Source of the DNA: Carnobacterium pleistocenium FTR1
GTDB taxonomy: Bacteria; Bacillota; Bacilli; Lactobacillales; Carnobacteriaceae
NCBI RefSeq assembly: GCF_000744285.1
Contig: NZ_JQLQ01000002.1
Coordinates: forward strand, 1,488,001-1,552,000
Reading direction: 5' to 3'
DNA length: 64,000 nt
Part shown: positions 20,067 through 29,307 of the stretch, one piece after another
Layout: every line of letters begins with the position of its first letter
How positions within the stretch are numbered: position 1 is the first letter of the stretch
Notes under the pieces: model-generated
What the model was told of the DNA's origin: nothing
Seen by the model: the letters and a program-made list of their open reading frames with translations, nothing else
Database searches by the model: none
Made by a program: the position numbers and the translations under genes

Positions 20067-20840
20067 TTACTGTAGCATTTTTTTTACGGGAGCAAATGTT
20101 TTCCTATGGATTGGGCATACCCCATGTTTTTCTAAGCCTTCTAAATGCACTTTAGTTCCATAACCGGCATTTTCAGAAAAACCGTATCCAGGATATACCT
20201 CGTCGTAGTCAGCCATCATTCTATCTCTTGTTACTTTGGCAATGATACTGGCCGCAGCGATAGACAAACTTTTGGCGTCTCCTTTAATAAAACTTTCTTG
20301 AGGTATACTGGTAGGCAAATGCATGGCGTCAATCAATAGCTGTTCAGGTTGTTGGGGCAACTGCTGAACGGCCTCGATCATTGCTAATTTAGTTGCCTGA
20401 TATATATTTACTTCATCAACCACTTGGTGATTTTTTATACCAATACCAATAGCTATAGCTGATTCTTTTATTTGGTCGAATAATAATTCTCGTTTTGTAC
20501 TAGATAATTGCTTAGAATCATTGATCCCTAACACAGCAAAATCAATTGGTAATATAACAGCAGCAGCCACAACTGGTCCAGCTAATGGCCCTCTTCCTAC
20601 TTCATCAATTCCAGCAATGTATTGTGTTCCCTTTTCCCAAAAATAGTGCTCGATTTGGAGCATTTCTTGTTGTTTTTCAAGAATCAATTGCTGTTTTTTT
20701 AACTGATTTTCCCAAGTGTGATAAGCTTTTACCACGCCTTTACGTGAATCATTCATGATTTGAGCCAATCGTTCATCCGCCGGGTCAGTGATTGTTGTTA
20801 AAAGTTTTTTAATTGCCAAAATAGTTACTGGTTTTTCCAC
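20067..20840 (-). CDS. rnhB: Ribonuclease HII
   Basis: Removes ribonucleotides and RNA primers from RNA-DNA hybrids, acting 5' of single embedded ribonucleotides. The signature AGIDEVGRGPLAGPVVAAAV contains the catalytic Asp-Glu pair, and further acidic residues are in INDSKQLSSTKR and LLIDAMHL. An N-terminal helical extension of about 70 residues is usual in Firmicutes RNase HII. The open frame overlaps rbgA. A GTG at 20838-20840, 7 nt after AGGAG, starts after the rbgA stop and gives 257 residues, so I use it. It is translationally coupled to rbgA. Confidence 0.95.
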   Translation of the reverse strand: MEKPVTILAIKKLLTTITDPADERLAQIMNDSRKGVVKAYHTWENQLKKQQLILEKQQEMLQIEHYFWEKGTQYIAGIDEVGRGPLAGPVVAAAVILPIDFAVLGINDSKQLSSTKRELLFDQIKESAIAIGIGIKNHQVVDEVNIYQATKLAMIEAVQQLPQQPEQLLIDAMHLPTSIPQESFIKGDAKSLSIAAASIIAKVTRDRMMADYDEVYPGYGFSENAGYGTKVHLEGLEKHGVCPIHRKTFAPVKKMLQ

Positions 20841-20850
20841 TCTTGTTCTC

Positions 20851-21705
20851 CTATTCTTTAGGTAAAGAAACCGGAGCAATATCTAATGTGAATCGTCCTG
20901 CTTTACCACTTCTAATTTCATAGATCAACATTTCTGCTGCGCGGCTGTAGTCTTCTCGAAAACCTCTTCGTTCACTAATCAGCATTAATAGTTCAGGTGT
21001 TCCTAATTCTAATTCTTCTTTAGTTAGAAGGAATCGTTTAGCAAATGTTTCTGGATAATAAGTTTTCATTATACCGATTCCATACATCGCAACTTCATCC
21101 ATTTGTAAAATGGTATCTTTGATTGCACCTGTCAATGCTAATTTTTCGCCGACTGCTGGGTCTTCAAATTTTGGCCAAAGAATACCTGGGGTATCGAGTA
21201 ATTCCAATTCTTTGCCTAGTTTTAGCCATTGTTGTGCTTTTGTCACTCCCGGTTTATTCCCTGTTATGGCAACATTTTTCTTTATAAAACGATTGATCAA
21301 GGTCGATTTCCCAACGTTAGGAATCCCAATGCTCATTGCTCGAATTGCACGAGGCTTAATACCTTTAGCAGCTCTTCGATCAAATTTAGGTTGCAAAAGT
21401 TCTTTTGCTTTTTCCATAAGTTGTTTCATGCCCTTACCTTCTTGCGCAACAATAGGGACCGCTGCTATTCCTTGCTCATTAAAATACGCTACCCATTTTT
21501 TTGTTTGAATAGGATCAGCTAAGTCACTTTTATTTAGAATAATGACTCTAGGTTTTTCACCGATTATTTCATCTAGTATTGGATTACGACTTGATAGTGG
21601 AATTCTTGCATCCACTAGTTCAAATATAATATCTACTAGTTTTATTTTTTCTGTTACTTGGCGTCTCGCTTTTGCCATATGTCCTGGAAACCATTGAATG
21701 TTCAT
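20851..21705 (-). CDS. rbgA: Ribosome biogenesis GTPase RbgA (YlqF)
   Basis: Circularly permuted GTPase needed for late assembly of the 50S subunit. The motif order is permuted: G4 NKSDL (about residue 60) comes before G1 GIPNVGKST (about residue 128) and G3 DTPGILWPKF. The N-terminus WFPGHMAKARRQ is family-specific, and a C-terminal helical domain contacts rRNA. The length of 284 residues is normal. It directly precedes rnhB, as in Bacillus subtilis (ylqF-rnhB), and follows the signal peptidase pair. Confidence 0.96.
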   Translation of the reverse strand: MNIQWFPGHMAKARRQVTEKIKLVDIIFELVDARIPLSSRNPILDEIIGEKPRVIILNKSDLADPIQTKKWVAYFNEQGIAAVPIVAQEGKGMKQLMEKAKELLQPKFDRRAAKGIKPRAIRAMSIGIPNVGKSTLINRFIKKNVAITGNKPGVTKAQQWLKLGKELELLDTPGILWPKFEDPAVGEKLALTGAIKDTILQMDEVAMYGIGIMKTYYPETFAKRFLLTKEELELGTPELLMLISERRGFREDYSRAAEMLIYEIRSGKAGRFTLDIAPVSLPKE

Positions 21706-21772
21706 ACTTTTTCACCTTTCTATTTACACAAAAAAAGAACAGCTTGCTTAAAGTCTTTTTCTTATTTCTTTT

Positions 21773-22426
21773 TTAATCGTTATCGATAGAACCAATTTCT
21801 CTAAGGGGCCAAATACGTAGAGAAGCTGTTCCACTTACAGTTGCAGCATCTACGAACCCAAAAATACGACTATCTTTTGAATTTTGACGGTTATCTCCCA
21901 TAACAAAGTATTTTCCTTCAGGAACCGTTTCTACACCTGTTTTAGATGCTAATGAAAAGTCTTCTGTAAAGTTGCCTCCGATAGCCATTTCCTCAATGGA
22001 GCTTTGCAAATAATCTTCCTCAACGGGTTCTTCATTGATGTATAAAGTGTCGTCTTGATAACGAATAGAGTCTCCTGGAAGACCGATAATGCGTTTAATA
22101 TACTGTTTTTCAGGCTCATCCGGAGCAGGGAAAACAACGATATCAAACCGTTCTATATTATTGATTTTATTTAAGATCAAGCGATCCTGATCTTCTAAAG
22201 TAGGAACCATCGACTCGCCATCTACACTTACTGGAGCGAATAAAAAGTTTCGAATAAGAAAAAAAATAATCAATGCTACTACACAATATAGTAGCGTACT
22301 TAAAATTTCACTTCCAAGACTTTTATTTTCTTTGCGTTTTTGACTTGAAGAAGAATGACGTGACTTTCTAGGCTCAAAAGATCTTTCTGGTTGATTTCGA
22401 CCATCAGAAAAATTAATTTTACTCAA
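21773..22426 (-). CDS. lepB: Signal peptidase I (first of two)
   Basis: Type I signal peptidase that releases secreted proteins from the membrane. It has a Ser/Arg-rich cytoplasmic N-terminus of about 40 residues, one transmembrane helix (about 45-65), the Ser box DGESMVPTL, the Lys box KQYIKRIIGLPGD, and the late motif GDNRQNSKDSRIFG. The 217 residues include a longer N-terminal extension than the neighbouring copy. It lies 28 nt downstream of a second signal peptidase gene; the two differ clearly in sequence, so they are old paralogues rather than a recent duplication. Confidence 0.93.
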   Translation of the reverse strand: MSKINFSDGRNQPERSFEPRKSRHSSSSQKRKENKSLGSEILSTLLYCVVALIIFFLIRNFLFAPVSVDGESMVPTLEDQDRLILNKINNIERFDIVVFPAPDEPEKQYIKRIIGLPGDSIRYQDDTLYINEEPVEEDYLQSSIEEMAIGGNFTEDFSLASKTGVETVPEGKYFVMGDNRQNSKDSRIFGFVDAATVSGTASLRIWPLREIGSIDND

Positions 22427-22453
22427 CTGCTTTCCCCTACTTTCTTTATTTAA

Positions 22454-22999
22454 TTATTGGACATTTTCTATGCGATTAAAAGGGTAGTAGGTAAAGGAAG
22501 TTTCTCCAATAATCGAATCTAGTGGAATATTTCCAAAGTACCGGCTATCATTACTTGATCTACGATTGTCACCTAACACAAAATATTCATCTGCTGGTAT
22601 CGTCTGAGCACCGGTCAATTCTTCTAGAGTAAAATCAGAAGTCCAAACCCCTCCAGCGTTATTAACTAAATCGTTGTCTAAAAAATCTTCTTCAATTTTC
22701 TTATCATTTATATAGAGCTGATCATTTTCATATCGGATTTTCTCTCCTGGCAAACCAATCACTCTTTTTACAAGAGTCCGGTTTGACGAATCGTGAAATA
22801 CAACTAGATCGAATCTTTCTATAGCATATATTGTTTCGACAATAATTTGATCATCTGGTTGAAAGGTTGGTATCATAGATGAACCTTCAATGGTCATAGG
22901 AATAAAGATAAAATTTCGCAATAAAATAGTGATCGATCCAGCTAATACTATTGCCTTAAACCATTTCCAAGAAAACTCCTTCCAGGACTCTTTCCACAT
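22454..22999 (-). CDS. Signal peptidase I (second of two)
   Basis: Second type I signal peptidase, 181 residues. A tryptophan-rich N-terminus leads into one transmembrane helix (about residues 15-35). Then come the Ser box EGSSMIPTF, the Lys box LVKRVIGLPGEKI and GDNRRSSNDSRYFG. The frame is open to an ATG at 23035 without a ribosome site. The internal ATG at 22997-22999 follows GGAG by 8 nt and starts MWKESWKEF, so I use it. It is first in the pair upstream of rbgA-rnhB, separated from the protease gene by a strong terminator. Confidence 0.92.
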   Translation of the reverse strand: MWKESWKEFSWKWFKAIVLAGSITILLRNFIFIPMTIEGSSMIPTFQPDDQIIVETIYAIERFDLVVFHDSSNRTLVKRVIGLPGEKIRYENDQLYINDKKIEEDFLDNDLVNNAGGVWTSDFTLEELTGAQTIPADEYFVLGDNRRSSNDSRYFGNIPLDSIIGETSFTYYPFNRIENVQ

Positions 23000-23075
23000 A
23001 TCATTCGCTCCAAACCAATCTATTTGTTCTATCATACAAGAAAATTTTAAAAATACCTACTTATTTAAAGCCGAA

Positions 23076-23124
23076 CTTACTAAGGAAGAGAGATAGAAAA
23101 TTCCTACCTCTCTTCCTTAGTAAG
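23076..23124 (-). terminator. Terminator behind the S41 protease gene
   Basis: A 17-bp near-perfect stem (CTTACTAAGGAAGAGAG and its complement) with a loop of about 14 nt lies between the protease gene and the signal peptidase pair. Only a short A/T run follows on either strand. Confidence 0.65.
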
Positions 23125-23158
23125 TTTAACCGGTTCTAGTTTGTAAAACATTCGTTTC

Positions 23159-24667
23159 TTAATTGCTAGATTCAGCTGATTGCAACTCTTTTATCGCTGC
23201 TTCATATTGCGTATCATTTTCATCAATCAGCTCTCTTAAAGATTCAACCAATTGAGTAGCTGTCTCACCTGTTACTACACCATCGATAGGTAAATCTTTG
23301 TCTGTTTGAAATTGTTGAACGGCTTCTTGAGTTGATTTGTCAAAATATCCATCGCTATTTCCTACAGAGTAATCTAGGGCATCGAGCACCTTTTCTAAGT
23401 TTTCAACTTCTTCAGAAACATCTTCTAATTGATAAGATTTTGAACTATCAATGATCAATAAATTTGCATATTCTGGTAAAGCCACTTCGATAGTAGGCAT
23501 AATTCCTTCTTCATTTATCCATTTACCACTTGGTGTCAACCATTTTGCAATCGTTATCTTCAATTCACTGCTATCCTCAAATGGCGCTACATTTTGGACC
23601 GTTCCTTTACCAAATGTTTGCGTTCCGATTAGTTTGATATTACCAGATTCGTTAACTGCACCTGCTAAAATTTCAGAGGCACTAGCACTTCCTTCATTCA
23701 CTAATAAAACAGATGGCTCAGTAACTTTAAAATCACCCATTGTAGCGTCATCAGCAACAATTGGAACAGGTTCTTGATCTTTTTCCTGAGTTTGTAAAAT
23801 AGTATCCCCATCTTCTAAAAACAGATTAGAAATATTTAACCCTGCGTCTAATAAACCGCCCGGATTTTGTCGGACGTCAAATACAAAGGACTCCGCACCT
23901 TGCTCCCTTAAATCTTCTATAGCAGCCACTAGATCATCGTACGTCGGTGAAGAAAAGCTAGTGATGGCAATATATCCAATTGTTGGGTCTGCTTCGTCTA
24001 GCTGATAAACAACTGTTTCCACAGGAATCGTATCGCGAATTACTTTCACTTCGAAAGTGGACTCGCCACGTCTAATAGTCAAGGTAACTTCAGAACCTTT
24101 CTCCCCTCGAATATGCGAGACAGCCTCATTTAAATTCATACCCGTTAATTCTTGATCATCAGCTTTTAAAATAATATCGTTCGGTTGTAATCCGGCTTGT
24201 TCGGCTGGTGATTCGGCAATAGGAGAAACAATCATAACATTATCTCCTTGCATCATCACTTCTGCACCGATTCCTTCAAAAGATGCTGAAATACTTTCAT
24301 CTAAGGAAGATGATTCTTCTACGTCAAGGTATTGTGTATATGGATCTCCAACAGCTTCGGTCATACCAGTAATGGCACCTTCAATTAAGGTTTCTTCTTC
24401 AACGCCTTGATAATAATCCGTCATCAAAGTATCATAAACTGCCTGTATTTTTTCAAAATCTTCTGCATTTATTTCTACACTAGCTTCTGAAGATTCTGAA
24501 GAACTTAATTGATTTTGAACCTGTCCGTCTGTATCATCATTGGCATTCAAAACAGCAACGGTCCCACCAATTGAAAGTGCAGCAACGATTAGGAGAGAAG
24601 CGCCATAAGTCCAAGGTTTGATTCCTTTTTGTTTCTTTTCTTTTTTTGGTTCATTCTCCAATTTCAA
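23159..24667 (-). CDS. S41 C-terminal processing protease with peptidoglycan-binding domain
   Basis: Membrane-anchored carboxy-terminal protease of the CtpA/CtpB family acting outside the membrane. A basic N-terminus and one transmembrane helix (about residues 22-42) are followed by a PDZ domain (about 125-200, with SPAEQAGLQPNDIILKA). The protease core carries Ser329 in NEGSASASEI and Lys354 in TFGKGTVQ as the catalytic dyad. A C-terminal PG_binding_1 domain (about 415-480, GYFDKSTQEAVQQFQ) should tie it to the wall. The length of 502 residues is normal. Substrates are unknown. Confidence 0.93.
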   Translation of the reverse strand: MKLENEPKKEKKQKGIKPWTYGASLLIVAALSIGGTVAVLNANDDTDGQVQNQLSSSESSEASVEINAEDFEKIQAVYDTLMTDYYQGVEEETLIEGAITGMTEAVGDPYTQYLDVEESSSLDESISASFEGIGAEVMMQGDNVMIVSPIAESPAEQAGLQPNDIILKADDQELTGMNLNEAVSHIRGEKGSEVTLTIRRGESTFEVKVIRDTIPVETVVYQLDEADPTIGYIAITSFSSPTYDDLVAAIEDLREQGAESFVFDVRQNPGGLLDAGLNISNLFLEDGDTILQTQEKDQEPVPIVADDATMGDFKVTEPSVLLVNEGSASASEILAGAVNESGNIKLIGTQTFGKGTVQNVAPFEDSSELKITIAKWLTPSGKWINEEGIMPTIEVALPEYANLLIIDSSKSYQLEDVSEEVENLEKVLDALDYSVGNSDGYFDKSTQEAVQQFQTDKDLPIDGVVTGETATQLVESLRELIDENDTQYEAAIKELQSAESSN

Positions 24668-24721
24668 GGTTCCTCTCTGCTTTCAATTTGACCCAAGATT
24701 CATGCTTATTTAACCATTTAG

Positions 24722-25429
24722 TTAGAATTTTAAAGCTGTTTCCAACGCAACGACCATCATATCATTAAATGTTTTTTCACGTTCATCGGAAGACGTTTCT
24801 TCTCCCGTAATCAGATGATCGCTTATCGTTAAAATAGCTAAAGCGCGACGGTTATATTTAGCTGCTACTGTATATAAACCAGCTGCTTCCATTTCAGTAG
24901 CTAATACGCCATAATCAGCCAATTTCTTTTTATCTAGTTCAGTATTGTAAAAGCGGTCAGCGGATAAGACATTTCCTACTCTAACTTTCATGCCTTTTTC
25001 GATCGAAATCTCATATGCTGTTCTTAGTAAATCAAAATCAGCAATTGGAGCAAATTGAACTTGATTATCAAATGTATTTTTTACAATAGCTGAATCAGTT
25101 GTCGCACCTTGAGCTAAGATGACATCACGCACTTTAACATCTTTTTGCATCCCGCCAGCAGTTCCTACGCGTATTAAATTTTTCACATTATAACCCGTAA
25201 TCAATTCTTCAGCATAAATCATCATAGAAGGGATTCCCATACCCGTTCCTTGAACAGAAACACGGCGCCCTTTATACATCCCAGTATAACCAAACATATT
25301 TCTCACGCGATTATATTGTTCTACCTCTGTTAAAAAGGTTTCTGCGATGTATTTTGCTCTTAATGGATCTCCTGGCAACAATACCGTTTCGGCGATCTGA
25401 CCTTCTTTAGCTTCAATGTGTATACTCAT
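24722..25429 (-). CDS. deoD: Purine nucleoside phosphorylase, DeoD type
   Basis: Hexameric cytoplasmic enzyme that splits purine (deoxy)ribonucleosides with phosphate in nucleoside salvage. Recognisable blocks are [14 protein letters not shown] (phosphate site Arg), [28 protein letters not shown] and the base/ribose segment [11 protein letters not shown]. The catalytic Asp is in [10 protein letters not shown]. The length of 235 residues is typical. It stands between the S41 protease and yozE. It is not in a larger deo operon here, so it probably serves general salvage. Confidence 0.96.
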   Translation of the reverse strand: MSIHIEAKEGQIAETVLLPGDPLRAKYIAETFLTEVEQYNRVRNMFGYTGMYKGRRVSVQGTGMGIPSMMIYAEELITGYNVKNLIRVGTAGGMQKDVKVRDVILAQGATTDSAIVKNTFDNQVQFAPIADFDLLRTAYEISIEKGMKVRVGNVLSADRFYNTELDKKKLADYGVLATEMEAAGLYTVAAKYNRRALAILTISDHLITGEETSSDEREKTFNDMMVVALETALKF

Positions 25430-25467
25430 GATTAGTTCCTCCTATTTGTTCTGTCGGTTAATTGCTT

Positions 25468-25689
25468 TTAGTTGTCTCTGTCTAAATAGATTTCCCAAGC
25501 TTTATCAAAAGTTGTCATTTCTTCTAAATATGTGCCATTTAATTCTAAATAATGACTGATTTCATGATAATCTTCTGACTGTTTAGGAAAACTATCATCT
25601 AAATAAACAGCATTTGCGAACAAGGTAACGACATCTCTTTTATGTGGATCTCTTTCAGTCATTAAATAATGATAAAATGGCCGTTGCAT
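25468..25689 (-). CDS. yozE: YozE family (SAM-like fold, UPF0346) protein
   Basis: Small conserved Firmicutes protein of unknown function, 73 residues. The family pattern is clear: FYHYLMTERDPHKRD near the N-terminus, then FANAVYLDDSFPKQSEDY and HEISHYLE, forming a compact helical SAM-like fold. It is 17 nt downstream of msrA, so co-transcription is likely. Nothing in the sequence points to a specific partner. Confidence 0.92.
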   Translation of the reverse strand: MQRPFYHYLMTERDPHKRDVVTLFANAVYLDDSFPKQSEDYHEISHYLELNGTYLEEMTTFDKAWEIYLDRDN

Positions 25690-25706
25690 TGAGCTAATTC
25701 CTTTCT

Positions 25707-26216
25707 TTACTTTTTACTTTGCTGGTAGTGCAGTCGCTCTTCTTGCTCTTGAGCATACTTTTCCGGATTTTTTTTATAAAACTCTTGATGCTGTTCTTCA
25801 GCTGGATAAAAAGGCTGGACCTCTTCAATAACGGTAATAATCGTTTTTTTGTACTTTTTACTAGCAATTAATCGTTGTTTTGATTTTTCTGCGATCGTTC
25901 TTTGATTCTCATTTAATACAAAAATAACAGGACGATAATTATCTCCTCTATCTTGAAATTGACCCATAGCATCTGTTGGATCCGTTTGATTCCAATAGAT
26001 GTCTACCAATTGTTCATAAGAAATAACAGAAGAATCAAAGGTTATTTCAACAGCTTCAGTATGACCTGTTGTTTTGGTCAAAACTTCTTCGTAAGTAGGA
26101 TCTACAGTATGTCCTCCGGTGTAACCTGAAATTACTTTTTCAATTCCTGGTTGTTCATCAAACGGAGAAACCATGCACCAAAAACATCCTCCCGCAAATA
26201 TCGCAGTATCTTTCAC
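25707..26216 (-). CDS. msrA: Peptide methionine (S)-S-oxide reductase
   Basis: Repairs methionine-S-sulfoxide in proteins with thioredoxin as reductant. The catalytic GCFWC is at the N-terminus (Cys11), followed by [18 protein letters not shown] and [14 protein letters not shown]. There is no MsrB fusion. The frame is open to an ATG at 26285 inside the preceding ypmS gene. A GTG at 26214-26216 preceded by AAAGGA gives [13 protein letters not shown] (169 residues), the normal size without overlap, so I use it. It belongs to a small leftward group with ypmS upstream and yozE downstream. Confidence 0.95.
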   Translation of the reverse strand: MKDTAIFAGGCFWCMVSPFDEQPGIEKVISGYTGGHTVDPTYEEVLTKTTGHTEAVEITFDSSVISYEQLVDIYWNQTDPTDAMGQFQDRGDNYRPVIFVLNENQRTIAEKSKQRLIASKKYKKTIITVIEEVQPFYPAEEQHQEFYKKNPEKYAQEQEERLHYQQSKK

Positions 26217-26247
26217 AAACCTCATCCTTTCTTGTTTATATTTATGC

Positions 26248-26856
26248 CTATTTGGTTGGCATATAGGCATTGATTCGAATATCATTTTCAGCTAAATCAA
26301 TTTTATCGACCGAAAAATGCATCCCACTAGCTAAAGTGAATTCATTCAGATTAAATACAATTGTTTCTTGCTCACTATCGATGGCTACCCACTCTGGAAG
26401 ATTCAATTGATTTTTAATTTGATTCATTGCAAAAGTAATGGGTACGTTGAATCTCCCAATGGAGAGACTAGTCGCTTTAAATTGGAGATTGCCATTTTCC
26501 ATTACAAAAGGTTCCATAAATAACTGGAATTGTACATCTTGACCAAATAGTTGAAACGTTCCAACTAATCGAGCTTGATTTTCTAATGTAAACTGGTAAT
26601 TGACAGGACCTTCTACTATTTCTTCATTCTTAAGATATGAGGCTACCAATTGATTGATATCCTCTTTTTCTGCAGATACTTGAAACATTGCTTCTTCTTC
26701 ACTGTCTCTTGTCTCTAGGTTTGGTTCACCTATAACAACCGGTGTCAGCTGAGTAAAAAACCAGATACTCATTCCAATAATAATTGAAAGCAGCGCAAGA
26801 AAAGCCCACTTCCATCCATTCAATTCTCTCTTTTGTTGCTTTCTTTTTATCTCCAT
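26248..26856 (-). CDS. ypmS: YpmS family (DUF2140) membrane-anchored protein
   Basis: Conserved Firmicutes protein of unknown function, 202 residues. A basic N-terminus is followed by one transmembrane helix (about residues 17-37), and the remainder should lie outside the membrane as a beta-rich domain ([31 protein letters not shown]). In Bacillus subtilis ypmS lies next to the GDSL lipase gene ypmR, and the same order is seen here with a 33-nt gap. Function is not inferred. Confidence 0.9.
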   Translation of the reverse strand: MEIKRKQQKRELNGWKWAFLALLSIIIGMSIWFFTQLTPVVIGEPNLETRDSEEEAMFQVSAEKEDINQLVASYLKNEEIVEGPVNYQFTLENQARLVGTFQLFGQDVQFQLFMEPFVMENGNLQFKATSLSIGRFNVPITFAMNQIKNQLNLPEWVAIDSEQETIVFNLNEFTLASGMHFSVDKIDLAENDIRINAYMPTK

Positions 26857-26889
26857 AAAAATGCCCTTCTACTTTCTTCAGATTCCTCT

Positions 26890-27726
26890 TTATTCAGCTT
26901 CAATAGCTTGAAACAATGTCTCTCCCATCAATTTATATCCGTCTTCGTTAGGATGAAATAAATCTTTTTCATATAGATAAGGATTATTGATTTCTGTTCC
27001 ACTAGGATTTTCTTCATTTAGCGATAAGTTTTTCAGCTCAGCTTGCTTCAATGTTGGATTAAATAGGTTCATCGTAGAAATAAAAGTAGCATTATCCGTT
27101 TCATTTACTATTTTTTGAGTGGTTTTATTCCATTTTTCTACTATATTTTGCATTTCAGGTATCTCAGGAAAATAAATATCATAAGGGTTATAAACACCAA
27201 AAACATATAATTCAAGTTCAGAATTTTCCTTTTTAAACTCAGTTAAAAGGGCAGTTAAATTCACCTGGTAAGCTTTTTCAGGAGAGATAAAACTTTCCTC
27301 CGTAGCGGTTAAAAAAAATTGTTTGAAGGTTTGTATGATATCGTTTCCACCTACAGTGAGAACAACTATATCGGCAGATGCAATATCTTCTTGGATAGAC
27401 TTATTTTCATGAAAACGTTCCAAAACTTGATCGCTTCGGTCTCCGTTTTTCCCATAATTACTTGTGGTTACTTCTTCATAAGCATCCGTTTTTTCTAATA
27501 AATCAGCAACTACAGGAACATAACCACCAGTATTCGTAGCATCTCCGACACCCTCAGTTAAAGAATCTCCTATGGCAACGATGTGGACTGACTCTTTTTT
27601 TATTGCCACTTTTTCCTCATCATTAGATCCATTAGTTTGATTTAGGTAAATTAATATGCCAGCTATAAGAAGGCTGACTATACTAAAAAAAAGGAAGATA
27701 CCAACAATTGACCGTCCTTTTTTCAT
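26890..27726 (-). CDS. ypmR: SGNH/GDSL-type hydrolase (YpmR-like)
   Basis: Predicted secreted or membrane-anchored esterase, 278 residues. An N-terminal hydrophobic helix (about residues 8-28) acts as signal or anchor. Block I is AIGDSLTEGVG with the nucleophilic Ser, block III VLTVGGNDI supplies Gly and Asn, and block V DLFHPNEDGY carries the Asp and His. The substrate is unknown; relatives act on lipids or cell-wall acetyl groups. It is upstream of ypmS and about 100 nt downstream of dfrA. Confidence 0.9.
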   Translation of the reverse strand: MKKGRSIVGIFLFFSIVSLLIAGILIYLNQTNGSNDEEKVAIKKESVHIVAIGDSLTEGVGDATNTGGYVPVVADLLEKTDAYEEVTTSNYGKNGDRSDQVLERFHENKSIQEDIASADIVVLTVGGNDIIQTFKQFFLTATEESFISPEKAYQVNLTALLTEFKKENSELELYVFGVYNPYDIYFPEIPEMQNIVEKWNKTTQKIVNETDNATFISTMNLFNPTLKQAELKNLSLNEENPSGTEINNPYLYEKDLFHPNEDGYKLMGETLFQAIEAE

Positions 27727-27822
27727 AAGAAAAACTCCTTTACTGGTTAATATATGAAAATAGTATACCAGATTCTCTATTTTACGTATACATTTCTATC
27801 TAAAAAGCTTGAGTGTCTTTAC

Positions 27823-28317
27823 TTATTCGTTATTTCGTACATACGTTTCGAATACATGTGGGTATTTATTGCGCTCATCAAGCATACCCACTTCTGTCTT
27901 AGCCAGTTTCCACTTTGTCCAGTCTATTTCAGAGATAAACGTATCTCCTTTAAATTCGCCGTCAATCAAGGTCCGGTGTAATATATCTACATCATCCATA
28001 AAGAAATCAAAAACATTTGCACCGCCAGTGATAAATGTATCTCCCTGATATTCTTTAGCAAAATCGAGTACCTCTTCTCGGCTGTGCATAATTTTGACCC
28101 CTTCAGCTTGATAATTAGGATCAGTGGTGAGGATAATATTGATACGGTTAGGTAAAGAACGTTTATTCATTCCTTCAAATGTTTTTCTCCCCATGACAAC
28201 AGCATTGTTGATTGTCATCTGTTTAAAATATTTCAGATCATTCGGCAACGACCAAGGCAAAGTTCCTTGGTATCCTATTGCTCCATTCTTGTCTTGAGCC
28301 CATAAAAAAGCAATCAT
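27823..28317 (-). CDS. dfrA: Dihydrofolate reductase
   Basis: Reduces dihydrofolate to tetrahydrofolate with NADPH; the target of trimethoprim. The 164 residues contain the usual elements: MIAFLWAQDKNGAIGYQGTL at the N-terminus with LPWSLPNDLKYFK (catalytic acidic residue in the helix), VVMGRKTFEGM, and the NADPH segment FITGGANVFDFF. It begins 24 nt after the thyA stop, the common thyA-dfrA pairing, in which ThyA makes the dihydrofolate that this enzyme recycles. Confidence 0.95.
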   Translation of the reverse strand: MIAFLWAQDKNGAIGYQGTLPWSLPNDLKYFKQMTINNAVVMGRKTFEGMNKRSLPNRINIILTTDPNYQAEGVKIMHSREEVLDFAKEYQGDTFITGGANVFDFFMDDVDILHRTLIDGEFKGDTFISEIDWTKWKLAKTEVGMLDERNKYPHVFETYVRNNE

Positions 28318-28341
28318 ATCATTACCTACTTTCTTTTTTTA

Positions 28342-29289
28342 TTACACAGCTATTGGAGCTTTTATTCCAGGATGTGGATCATATCCTTCGATTTGTATAT
28401 CCTCCATTTCAAAATCAAAAATACTTGTTTTTGATTGATTCAATACTAATGAAGGGAAGCCTTTAGTTTCTCTAGCTAGTTGTTTTTCCATTTGTTCGTT
28501 ATGATTTGAATACAAATGTGCATCTCCCAAAGTATGGACAAACTCTCCAACCTCTAATCCAACTTCAAGAGCAATCAGATGGGTTAATAAAGCGTAACTC
28601 GCAATATTAAAAGGAACACCTAAAAAGATGTCTGCACTTCTTTGATACAATTGGCAGCTTAATTTACCATCAGCAACATAAAATTGAAAGAGTGTATGGC
28701 AAGGAGGCAATGCCATATTAGGTACATCTTCTGGATTCCACGCTGAAACGATTAACCGTCTTGAGTCTGGCGTTGTTTTGATCTGCTGGATAACCTCTTT
28801 TAATTGATCAATAGTTTCACCTTGAGTTGTTTTCCATTTTCTCCATTGCGCCCCATACACATTGCCAAGCTCCCCATATTTAGCAGCGAATGTTTCATCT
28901 TCCAAAATACGAGTACAGAAAACTTCTTTTTCGGCTTGATAAATGACGTTAAAGTCAGAATCAACTAAAGCTTTTCTGCCAAAATCAGTCATGTCTGGTC
29001 CTGTGTAATCGTCACTTTTTACGAAACGCTCAAAAGCCCATTCATCCCAGATATGATTATTATGTTGTAATAAATAGCGAATATTTGTATTTCCTTTAAT
29101 AAACCACAGCAATTCACTTTTGATTAAATTAAATGGCACTCTTTTAGTTGTTAGCAAAGGAAAACCTTTTTGAAGATCATAGCGCATTTGATAACCAAAA
29201 AGACTTTTGGTTCCTGTTCCTGTTCGGTCTGTCTTTTTGTGACCTTCTTCTAAAACTTTTTTTCCTAAATTTAAATATTCTGACTCCAC
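28342..29289 (-). CDS. thyA: Thymidylate synthase
   Basis: Methylates dUMP to dTMP using methylene-tetrahydrofolate. The catalytic Cys is in [13 protein letters not shown] (about residue 200), and nucleotide contacts lie in [19 protein letters not shown]. The N-terminus has [19 protein letters not shown]. The length of 315 residues is that of the long Lactobacillales form. The start is GTG (29287-29289) after AGGAGG. It is followed by dfrA and preceded by the ABC-F gene at 19 nt, so the three are probably one transcript. Confidence 0.97.
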   Translation of the reverse strand: MESEYLNLGKKVLEEGHKKTDRTGTGTKSLFGYQMRYDLQKGFPLLTTKRVPFNLIKSELLWFIKGNTNIRYLLQHNNHIWDEWAFERFVKSDDYTGPDMTDFGRKALVDSDFNVIYQAEKEVFCTRILEDETFAAKYGELGNVYGAQWRKWKTTQGETIDQLKEVIQQIKTTPDSRRLIVSAWNPEDVPNMALPPCHTLFQFYVADGKLSCQLYQRSADIFLGVPFNIASYALLTHLIALEVGLEVGEFVHTLGDAHLYSNHNEQMEKQLARETKGFPSLVLNQSKTSIFDFEMEDIQIEGYDPHPGIKAPIAV

Positions 29290-29307
29290 GACTTTACCTC
29301 CTATAAC

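Noticed and set aside
21773-22999. Recent tandem duplication of lepB
   Set aside because: The two signal peptidases share only the family motifs and differ in N-terminus and length, so they are old paralogues.
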